NCBI GenBank assembly: GCA_023475455.1
Contig: JAMCVR010000145.1
Location: forward strand, 1 to 12,400
Direction: 5' to 3'
Source of the DNA: Thermoplasmatota archaeon
Lineage (GTDB): Bacteria > Pseudomonadota > Gammaproteobacteria > Burkholderiales > Thiobacillaceae
DNA length: 12,400 nt
Every line of letters begins with the position of its first letter. The stretch's first letter is position 1. The position numbers were made by a program, and so were the translations under genes. Under the pieces are notes generated by a model. The model saw only the letters and a program-made list of their open reading frames with translations. It made no database searches and was not told the DNA's origin. Of this stretch, positions 1-6,475 are shown one piece after another.

Positions 1-1
1 G

Positions 2-61
2 CTGGAACGGCACCTGAGCCAGGAATGGATTGGCAAAGAAGGCCGCTACCGGACAGGGTGA
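2..61 (+). CDS. 3' end of an unrecognised plus-strand gene (partial)
   Basis: Frame 2 of the plus strand is open from the left edge for 19 codons and ends in TGA at 59..61. The visible C-terminus is LERHLSQEWIGKEGRYRTG, a plausible charged, soluble tail. I do not recognise the family, and 19 residues are too few for a functional call. If real, the gene converges on the minus-strand transporter that ends at 223, leaving about 160 bp between the two stops. I see no clear hairpin with a T-run there, and only a 32-codon ORF (about 103..201) with no ribosome site. Confidence 0.35.
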   Translation: MERHLSQEWIGKEGRYRTG

Positions 62-222
62 GGCCCTCGGCGCGACCATCGCGGCGGTATGGTTTGTTGG
101 TAATGGCTGACATCCACCGGCAAGGCTCGCACAGATCGGATTTCCCGCATCGGCAAATCGTGGCCGGCAGTTCTCGCGAACCCGTTTTCGATCGGCCATA
201 GCAGGGCATCCGCAGAACCGGC

Positions 223-1272
223 TCAGTGCCCGTGACGATGATGAATGTCCGGGAAATGCGGATGTTTGTGGGTGATGGCCACATGCCGATGGGGATGGCG
301 GTGCGGCTCCTTGCCGTCCCAGTCGAAATCGTGTTCGTGTCGATGATGCGCATCATGCACGTGTTGATGCGTGTGTTCCAGCGGCTCATGCGTATGCGCA
401 TGCGCGTGACGTTCGGTCAGGTGCAGCCAGACACCCGCCCCCATCAGGCCGAAAGCGAGCCAGAAAGGAGCGGGAGTGGGCTCGTTCAGCAACAGGATGG
501 CGATCGCTGCGCCGATGAAAGGCGCAGTGGAGAAATAAGCCCCCGTGCGGGCCGTGCCCAGGTCGCGCAACGCCCTGACAAAAAGTACCAGGCTCAAGCC
601 GTAGCCCACAAAGCCGACCGTCATGGCCGCCCCCGCGGCGGACCACGCAGGCCATGCAGCGCCCAGCAGCAGGGCCAGGCCGGTGTTGACCGCGCCGGCT
701 GTCAGTCCCTTGATCCCGGCGATGAACAGGGCGTCCGAACCCGACACCCGGCGCGTCAGGTTGTTGTCGATCGCCCAGCACAAACAGGCGGCAGCGATGG
801 CGAGGAGGCCGACCCCGTCCGCCGTTTCGCTTCCGGCGGACGGCCAGGCGAGTACCGCGCCGCCGGCGACGATGAGCAGCATGCCGAGCACGATGCGGCG
901 GTCGGCATTCTCCTTGAAGACGATCCAGGCCAGCCCGGCGGTGAAAACCGCCTCCAGGTTGAGCATCAGCGAAGCGGTTCCCGCGCCGATGCGGGTCAGG
1001 CCGAAGACCAGCAGCACCGGCCCCAGCAGTCCGCCGAAGACAATGGCGGCGCCGAACCAGCGCCATTCGTCCGCTGCCAGTCCACTCGCTCGCCAGCCGC
1101 GATCCCGCAGCAGACGGATGGCGGCCAGACCGAGGCCGCTGCCCAGATAGAGCAGCCCCGCCAGCAGCAAGGCGGGCAATTCGCCCACCAGCATCTTGAC
1201 CAGCGGCGTGCTGCCGCCGAACAGGGCGGCCGCGGCCAGGGCCGGCCAGATGGCCGAACGGAAATCGCTCAT
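223..1272 (-). CDS. EamA/DMT-family transporter with His-rich C-terminal tail
   Basis: Ten-helix drug/metabolite transporter made of two EamA repeats, expected in the inner membrane. The body (about residues 1 to 283 from the start used here) is a run of Ala/Leu/Gly-rich helices with typical EamA stretches such as FGGSTPLVKML near the N-terminus and EAVFTAGLAWIVFKEN in the middle. The last 66 residues are hydrophilic and hold 24 histidines, many as HxH or HH pairs, with a few Asp and Glu, which suggests a metal-binding tail. The frame opens at 1317, but I prefer the ATG at 1272, which gives MSDFRSAIWPALAAA directly before the first helix and a 349-aa protein. Neither start has a good Shine-Dalgarno. 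It lies 212 bp after the ATPase gene, so co-transcription is uncertain. Family known; substrate unknown. A link to metal is inferred from the tail and neighbours. Confidence 0.85.
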   Translation of the reverse strand: MSDFRSAIWPALAAAALFGGSTPLVKMLVGELPALLLAGLLYLGSGLGLAAIRLLRDRGWRASGLAADEWRWFGAAIVFGGLLGPVLLVFGLTRIGAGTASLMLNLEAVFTAGLAWIVFKENADRRIVLGMLLIVAGGAVLAWPSAGSETADGVGLLAIAAACLCWAIDNNLTRRVSGSDALFIAGIKGLTAGAVNTGLALLLGAAWPAWSAAGAAMTVGFVGYGLSLVLFVRALRDLGTARTGAYFSTAPFIGAAIAILLLNEPTPAPFWLAFGLMGAGVWLHLTERHAHAHTHEPLEHTHQHVHDAHHRHEHDFDWDGKEPHRHPHRHVAITHKHPHFPDIHHRHGH

Positions 1273-1394
1273 GGGAGCCTGCACGCAGAACGCCGGCACG
1301 ACGATCGTGCCGGGCATGGGTCGAGCTTGGCGGGCCGCACGGGATGACGACGGCCATCGACGCCTGATTTCGCCGCCCGGCTTCCGGCTGCGAG

Positions 1395-1475
1395 CACGTC
1401 AAGCCGTTCCGGCGGGTCAGCCGCTTCGCTCAGGCGGGCATGGCGGTTCTCAAGGGCAAACAGGCTGTTTTGCAT
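1395..1475 (-). pseudogene. possible IS5-type transposase N-terminal remnant
   Basis: Reading from the ATG at 1475, the first 27 residues begin MQNSLFALENRHARLSEA and continue with DPPERLDVL. This resembles the N-terminus of one group of IS5-type transposases, which start with SLF-LE-RHA-L followed by GDPL-RL. The resemblance then stops: the next residues are Arg/Ala/Ser-rich, and the frame runs into the start of the transporter gene without any transposase core. No terminal inverted repeats or target duplication are visible in the 212-bp gap between the ATPase stop (1485) and the transporter start (1272). The call rests on memory of family sequences, not on a search. It could be a chance ORF. 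Confidence 0.35.
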
Positions 1476-1484
1476 GCGGCGTGA

Positions 1485-3827
1485 TTATCCGGATCGGGGT
1501 GTATAGGAGCGTCCATAGGTAAGCAGCCGCAATGCATTGACCACAACCACCACGGTGGATCCCTCATGGACCAATACCGCCAGCCCGATCCCCGCCCAAC
1601 CGAACAGGGTCGCGGGAATCAGCAATGCCACCACGCCCAGCGACACCCACAGGTTCTGGCGGATGATGCGCCGCGAGGCGCGGCTCAAGGCCACGGCAAA
1701 CGGCAGCTTGGAGAGGTCGTCGGCCATCAGCGCCACGTCGGCGGTTTCCAGCGCCACGTCGGTGCCGGCGCCGCCCATGGCGATGCCGACCGTGGCGCGC
1801 GCCATCGCCGGGGCGTCGTTGACCCCGTCGCCGACCATGGCCACCTGGCCGTAGCGTTGCCCGAGTTCTTCCATCGCCTTGACCTTGTCTTCCGGCAACA
1901 GCCCCGCTTTCACTTCGTCCAGACCGACCGCGTCGGCGATGGCGCGGCCCACGCGCTCGTTGTCCCCGGTGAGCATGATGGTCTTGCGGATGCCGAGTCG
2001 ATGCAGTCGCGCCAGCACCTCGCGCACATCCTCGCGCGGCGTGTCGGCCAGTCCCAGGATACCCAGGAACTGTCCGTCCGCCTGGATCAGCATGATGGTT
2101 TTGCCCTCGGTCTGGAGGCGCTCTGCCTGCTGTTGGATTTCTTCCGGGATGGCTCCGCCGGCAAACAGCCTGGCGTTGCCGATCGCCACGTTCTGCCCCT
2201 CGAATTCGGCGCGCACGCCTTTTCCTGTCACGGACTCGGTCTCCCCCGCCTCGCTCCAGGTCAAGCCACGCCCCTTCGCCTCCGCCACGACTGCCTGTGC
2301 AAGCGGATGGGCGCTGCGGCTTTCCACGGCGGCGGCAAGGGTCAGCAGACGCGCCTCGTCTCCGCCGACCGCGACGACATCGGTCACCGCGGGTTTGCCG
2401 AGAGTCAGGGTGCCGGTCTTGTCGAAGGCGATGGCGGTGAGCACGCCGAGGTTTTCCAGGTGCGCGCCGCCCTTGATCAGCACGCCGCCGCGCGCGGCGC
2501 GGGCGATGCCGGACAGCACCGCCGACGGGGTGGCGATGGCCAGCGCGCAGGGGGAAGCCGCCACCAGCACCGCCATGGCGCGGTAGAAGGATTCGGCGAA
2601 AGGAAAGCCGAACAGCGGCGGCAGCACGATGAGCAGCGCGGCGCCCACCAGCACCACGGGCACGAAGATGCGCTCGAAGCGGTCGGTGAATCTCTGGGTG
2701 GGGGATTTCTGCGTCTGCGCTTCGGCTACCATCTCCACCATGCGCGCCAGCGTGCTCTCCCGCGCCAGCTTGGTGACCTCGACGACCAGCGCGCCCTCGC
2801 CGTTGACCGTGCCGGCAAACACCCTGTCCCCCGGCTGCTTGTCCACCGGCATGGATTCGCCGGTGACCGGAGACTGGTCCACCGCCGAGTTGCCCGATGC
2901 CACCGCGCCGTCGGCGGGGAGGCGCTGGCCGGGCTTGACGATCACCCGGTCTCCGCGCTGCAAGTCTTCGACCCGCACCTCGATCTCCGTGCCATCGCGC
3001 TGCACGACGGCGGTCCTGGGCGCGAGTTCCGCCAGCGCCTCGATGGCCTTGCGCGCACGGTCCATGGCCATGTGCTCCAGCGCATGCCCCAGGCTGAACA
3101 GGAACAGCAGCAGCGCGCCTTCCTCCCACGCGCCGAGCGCCGCCGCCCCGGCCGCCGCGACGATCATCAGGGTGTCGATGTCGAAGCGGCGGCTCTTCAC
3201 ACTCTGCCAGGCGTCGCGCAGGGTATAGAAACCGCCCGCCGCGTAGGCGCCCAGCAACAAGCCGAGCGATAGGTTGCGCGGCACGCCGGCGAGACCCGTG
3301 AGCCAGCCGGCCAGCAACAGCAGACCCGCCACGCCGCTGAAAATAAGTTCGCGATGCTCGGCGAACCATCCGGCCTCGTGGCCTTCTTCCAGCACGGCAT
3401 AACCGAGCGCCTGGATGCGCCGGACGATCGCTGGGCGGGCGATCTTCTCGCTGTCATACTCCAGGCGCAGGCGCTCGGCGGCATAGCTCACCGAAGCCTC
3501 CAGCACGCCGTCCGTCCGTTGCAAGGCGTGCTCGATCACCGTGGCGCAGGTGGGGCAGTCCATGCCGTCGATGCGCAGGCTCTCGTGGCGATAGCGATTG
3601 CCGAGCTTGGCCCCGGCCGCTTGTGCCAGCTCGCGCACCCGGCTCACGCTGAAGCGCTGCGGGTCGTAGTGCAGGCACAGGCGGGCGCTGCCGTCCTCGC
3701 GGGCCAGGTGCACTTTTTCCAGGCCCTCGGCCTGCAGCAAATTAGTCAGCCGCCCTACGCAGGCGTCGCGCTCGTCGGGGATGTCCGGCAAGACCAGGGA
3801 CAGTTCCACTTTGAGTTTTTCGGCCAT
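1485..3827 (-). CDS. P1B-type heavy-metal-transporting ATPase (P1B-4-like, SPC motif)
   Basis: Inner-membrane P-type ATPase of 780 aa that would pump a transition-metal ion from cytoplasm to periplasm. In order: a ferredoxin-like domain without CxxC (about 1 to 80), an HMA domain with GMDCPTC at 88 to 94, membrane helices, the actuator loop with TGES at 322 to 325, the ion-site helix with SPC at 425 to 427, the phosphorylation motif DKTGT at 469 to 473, the HP dipeptide at about 507, TGDN at 620 to 623, GDGVND at 666 to 671, and HEGST in the last helix at 754 to 758. SPC plus HEG(S/G)T marks the P1B-4 group (CoaT, CtpD, CzcP; Co, Zn, Cd or Fe), unlike the CPC of CadA/ZntA and CopA. The ATG at 3827 is chosen because GAGGAG lies 7 nt upstream; the TTG at 3842 lacks this support. 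It lies 48 bp after the zinc-ribbon gene. Catalytic residues are intact. Exact metal unknown. Confidence 0.93.
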   Translation of the reverse strand: MAEKLKVELSLVLPDIPDERDACVGRLTNLLQAEGLEKVHLAREDGSARLCLHYDPQRFSVSRVRELAQAAGAKLGNRYRHESLRIDGMDCPTCATVIEHALQRTDGVLEASVSYAAERLRLEYDSEKIARPAIVRRIQALGYAVLEEGHEAGWFAEHRELIFSGVAGLLLLAGWLTGLAGVPRNLSLGLLLGAYAAGGFYTLRDAWQSVKSRRFDIDTLMIVAAAGAAALGAWEEGALLLFLFSLGHALEHMAMDRARKAIEALAELAPRTAVVQRDGTEIEVRVEDLQRGDRVIVKPGQRLPADGAVASGNSAVDQSPVTGESMPVDKQPGDRVFAGTVNGEGALVVEVTKLARESTLARMVEMVAEAQTQKSPTQRFTDRFERIFVPVVLVGAALLIVLPPLFGFPFAESFYRAMAVLVAASPCALAIATPSAVLSGIARAARGGVLIKGGAHLENLGVLTAIAFDKTGTLTLGKPAVTDVVAVGGDEARLLTLAAAVESRSAHPLAQAVVAEAKGRGLTWSEAGETESVTGKGVRAEFEGQNVAIGNARLFAGGAIPEEIQQQAERLQTEGKTIMLIQADGQFLGILGLADTPREDVREVLARLHRLGIRKTIMLTGDNERVGRAIADAVGLDEVKAGLLPEDKVKAMEELGQRYGQVAMVGDGVNDAPAMARATVGIAMGGAGTDVALETADVALMADDLSKLPFAVALSRASRRIIRQNLWVSLGVVALLIPATLFGWAGIGLAVLVHEGSTVVVVVNALRLLTYGRSYTPRSG

Positions 3828-3834
3828 GTTGCCG

Positions 3835-3840
3835 CTCCTC
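3835..3840 (-). promoter_or_regulatory. Shine-Dalgarno of the P-type ATPase gene
   Basis: The minus strand reads GAGGAG seven bases before the ATG at 3827. It fixes the ATG start over the in-frame TTG at 3842, which overlaps the site's position. Confidence 0.8.
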
Positions 3841-3875
3841 AAGAATCAAACGATCACAGCGGGATATGCGCTGCG

Positions 3876-4193
3876 TTACTGCCGGGGTTTGCCGCACTGG
3901 CCACAAAACCGGGTGCCCGCCGGCAGCTCCGCGCCGCAGCCGGAACATTTGGCGGGCGCCAGGGAAGCGCCGCATTGCTGGCAAAAGCGTGCTTCGGCCG
4001 TATTGGCGCTGCCGCACTTGGGGCAGGGGTTGCCGGAATTGCCGCCGCCTGGGCCGCTGCCCTGCGGATAGCCCTGATAACCGCCGTAGCCGCCATGTCT
4101 GGAACCGCCGTGATGACCGCCTTGATAGCCGCCGTGGTGGCCGCCGAATCTGCCGCCCATCAAATTGCCGAGCATGCGTTCAAGGAATCCCAT
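3876..4193 (-). CDS. small Gly/His-rich double zinc-ribbon protein
   Basis: Predicted soluble 105-aa protein. Residues 1 to 12 form a short hydrophobic helix (MGFLERMLGNLM). Residues 13 to 54 are Gly/His/Tyr-rich, with HH pairs and GGY-type repeats, and are probably disordered and able to bind metal. Residues 57 to 100 carry four CxxC pairs (C57/C60, C71/C74, C83/C86, C97/C100), the pattern of two tandem zinc ribbons. The ATG at 4193 is chosen because AAGGAG ends 6 nt before it; the longer frame from 4208 would need a TTG. It lies 98 bp after the PII-like gene and 48 bp before the ATPase gene on the same strand, so a shared transcript is likely. The zinc-ribbon fold is a firm call. The role is unknown; metal buffering, delivery to the ATPase or regulation are inferences from position and composition. 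Confidence 0.85.
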   Translation of the reverse strand: MGFLERMLGNLMGGRFGGHHGGYQGGHHGGSRHGGYGGYQGYPQGSGPGGGNSGNPCPKCGSANTAEARFCQQCGASLAPAKCSGCGAELPAGTRFCGQCGKPRQ

Positions 4194-4199
4194 GATTTG

Positions 4200-4205
4200 C
4201 TCCTT
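4200..4205 (-). promoter_or_regulatory. Shine-Dalgarno of the zinc-ribbon gene
   Basis: The minus strand reads AAGGAG six bases before the ATG at 4193. This decides the start and shortens the open frame by five residues. Confidence 0.8.
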
Positions 4206-4291
4206 CAATAGTTGATTGAGATAAAAATCTGACTTCGCTTACTGGGTTCAGGACGTGGACACAGGCCATAACCTGAAACCAGGTTCGCTCG

Positions 4292-4630
4292 TTACATTGC
4301 CCCGACAGGGATTGCCCTGACAACGTCGATCACGAATATCCACCCTGGATCGGCCTGGCCGGTACGGGCGGTGCGCGCGATGATGCCCACCAGTTCGTCC
4401 ACCTGATGGTCTTCACAGATCAGTTCCAGCTTGGATTCGTAAATGACCTCTTCGGCCAGTTCGATCGAGTAGTGCTGTTCCCTCGCATCCACCGCCTTCA
4501 GCAGGCTTTGCACGGGGATGACGGCAAGATTGCGGCAGCCGGCGTTCGCATTGCATTGACCCGAGTCCTTGAGGGCGCGAATCACGTCGCCAATACGGTG
4601 GTTGTGGATGTAAGCCTTGATTTCTTTCAT
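4292..4630 (-). CDS. PII-like (GlnB-type fold) signalling protein in a metal-efflux operon
   Basis: A 112-aa cytoplasmic protein. The N-terminus MKEIKAYIHNHRIGDVIRAL matches the first strand and helix of PII proteins. Near the C-terminus, ARTARTG at 85 to 91 followed by GWIFVIDV at 96 to 103 matches the PII C-terminal signature (ARTG...G-IFV-DV). The T-loop is clearly different: the usual GRQKGHTELYRG-type segment with the uridylylated Tyr is absent and is replaced by residues about 42 to 66. Cysteines at 26, 32 and 72, and histidines at 9, 11, 53 and 75, are unusual for GlnB or GlnK. A divergent PII group encoded beside RND metal pumps is known (I recall it as PII-NG), and this gene fits it. 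AGGAG at 4638..4642 lies 8 nt before the ATG. It is 52 bp after czcA. Ligand and partner unknown; nitrogen regulation is unlikely. Confidence 0.85.
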   Translation of the reverse strand: MKEIKAYIHNHRIGDVIRALKDSGQCNANAGCRNLAVIPVQSLLKAVDAREQHYSIELAEEVIYESKLELICEDHQVDELVGIIARTARTGQADPGWIFVIDVVRAIPVGAM

Positions 4631-4682
4631 GCGTTTTCTCCTGTTTGCGATTGCATGCGGCCCGTTCAGGCCGCACGCTGGT

Positions 4683-6475
4683 TTACTTCGCTTGTTTGCG
4701 TTCGCGGCGGTTCTCCACCCACTCGTACATCAGCGGCAACAGCAGCAATGTCAGCGCCGTCGAGGTGAACAGTCCCCCCACCACCACCGTCGCCAGCGGA
4801 CGCTGGGTTTCCGCCCCGACACCGCTGGAAAGCAGCATCGGCACCAGGCCGAAGATGGCGATGGAAGCCGTCATCAAAACCGGACGCAGGCGTAATGCCG
4901 CACCCTGCCTGACCGCATCTCGGATCGACAACCCCTGCCGTCGCTGGTCGTTGAGGAAGGACACCAGCACGATGCCGTTCAGCATCGCCACCCCGAACAC
5001 GGCGATGAAGCCGATGGCGGAGGGCACCGACAGGTACTGCCCGGTGAGCGCAAGCCCGATCACCCCGCCGATGGTGGCGAACGGCACGTTGGCGATAATC
5101 AGCGTCGCGTAGGTGAGCGAGTTGAACGCCGTATACAGCAGGATGAAGATCAGCCCGATGGTGAGCGGCACGATCAGCGCCAGTTTGGCCATGGCGCGTT
5201 GCTGGTTTTCGAACGCGCCGCCCCACTCGATCCAGTAGCCGGCCGGCAGCTTCACCTGCTGTTTGATCCTCGCGCCGGCTTCCTGCACGAAGCCGTCCAC
5301 GTCGCGTCCTTTCACGTCCATCTGGATGACGGCGTAGCGCTGCAGCTGCTCGCGCCGCACGAAGGAGTAACCTTCGTCCAGCTCCACCGTGGCGACTCTG
5401 GAGAGGGGAATCAGCGCGCCGGCCTGGGTGCGGATCGGGATGCTGTTGATGGCTTCCACGCTGTTGCGGAAACCGGGTGCGAGCCACACCTGGATGTCGA
5501 AGCGCTTCACGCCGTCGATCAGAGTGGAAACGGCCTTGCCGCCGATGCCGGCCTGCACCACCTCCAGGATTTCGTCGGCGTTGATCCCGTAGCGCGCCGC
5601 CTCATCGCGGTTCACCTTGACCACCATCTGCGGCTTGCCTTTGTTGGCTTCCAGCGACAGGTCCTCGACACCCGGCACTTTCTCCAGGGCGGATTTAAGC
5701 TCACCGGACAGGCGGTCAAGCGTGGTCAGGTCTTCGCCGTAGAGCTTGAGCGCGAGCGTGGCGCGCACCCCGGAAATCAACTCCTCGACGCGCATCTGGA
5801 TCGGCTGGGTGGCCGCAATCACAGCCGTCGGCACGACCCGTCCCAGTTTATCCCGCATCTCCCTGGAGAGATCGTGGAAGGAAATGGCTTTGGGCCACTG
5901 GTCGCGAGGTTTGAGATTCACCAGGATTTCCATGTAGTTCACGTCAGCGGTTTCCCCCTTTTCCGCGCGCCCGATCATGGCCATGGCCGAAGTGGTTTGG
6001 GGGAAGGTTTTCAGCGCGGCTTCGATGCGCTCGGAGATGCGGATGGATTCGTCGAGCGAAGTGGAAGGGATGCTGGTCACCCGGAACATGATGCCGCCCT
6101 CCTGCAGGGTGGGCATGAATTCCTTGCCCAGAAAGGGAATCAACGCGAGGGACGCCACCAGCAGCACCAGCGCACCGGAGAACACTTTTTTCTTGTTCTC
6201 CAGCGCCCAGTCAAGCAAGGGCAGGTAGAGCTTCTTCGCCCACCTGACGATGAAGGTGTCTTTCTCCTCCTTCGGCTTCAGGATCAGCGCCGACATGACC
6301 GGCACCAGCGTCATGGTCAGCACCAGCGAACCCACCATCGCGAAGGTGATGGTGAGCGCCATGGGTTTGAACAGCTTGCCTTCCAGGCCGGTCAGGGAAA
6401 ACAGCGGCAGGAACACCACGATGATGATCAGGATCGCGAACGCGGTCGGATTGATCACCTCGCGCGCCGCTTCCA
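4683..6475 (-). pseudogene. czcA: czcA 3' part, separated from its start by the 1316-bp duplication
   Basis: C-terminal part of the RND metal pump. In the frame ending at TAA 4683, coding that matches CzcA begins at the duplication junction (about 6476) with LEAAREVINPTAFA and continues through the periplasmic porter domain and last transmembrane helices to YEWVENRRERKQAK. About 108 codons lie upstream in the same open frame (to 6803), but they are out-of-frame pump sequence (Arg/Gly/Ala-rich) and not protein-like. The first roughly 438 codons here repeat those at the end of the 6455..9085 frame. The 1316-bp offset leaves a remainder of 2 when divided by 3, so the two halves are in different frames. 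Removing one repeat copy joins them into one frame of 1029 codons. As assembled, this piece lacks the first membrane helices and porter half and could not work alone. Confidence 0.85.
5160..6475. repeat. tandem direct duplication in czcA, copy 1 of 1316 bp
   Basis: The sequence from 5160 recurs at a constant offset of 1316 bp. I compared many blocks and found no difference, and shadow frames in both copies translate identically. The left edge is clear: T at 5159 against A at 6475. The copies abut with no spacer, sharing two bases (GG) at the junction. The unit lies wholly inside czcA. Confidence 0.95.

Noticed and set aside
103..201. Plus-strand ORF of 32 codons starting MADIHRQGSH between the left-edge gene and the DMT transporter.
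   Set aside because: No ribosome site, no recognisable sequence, and a length expected by chance.
226..1347. Plus-strand frame of 373 codons opposite the DMT transporter.
   Set aside because: Antisense shadow, low-complexity Gln/Arg/Gly-rich, while the minus strand gives a clear EamA protein.
4270..4285. Inverted repeat AACCTG/CAGGTT with a 4-base loop just after the PII-like gene.
   Set aside because: The stem is only 6 bp with no T-run on the transcribed strand, so a terminator is not supported.
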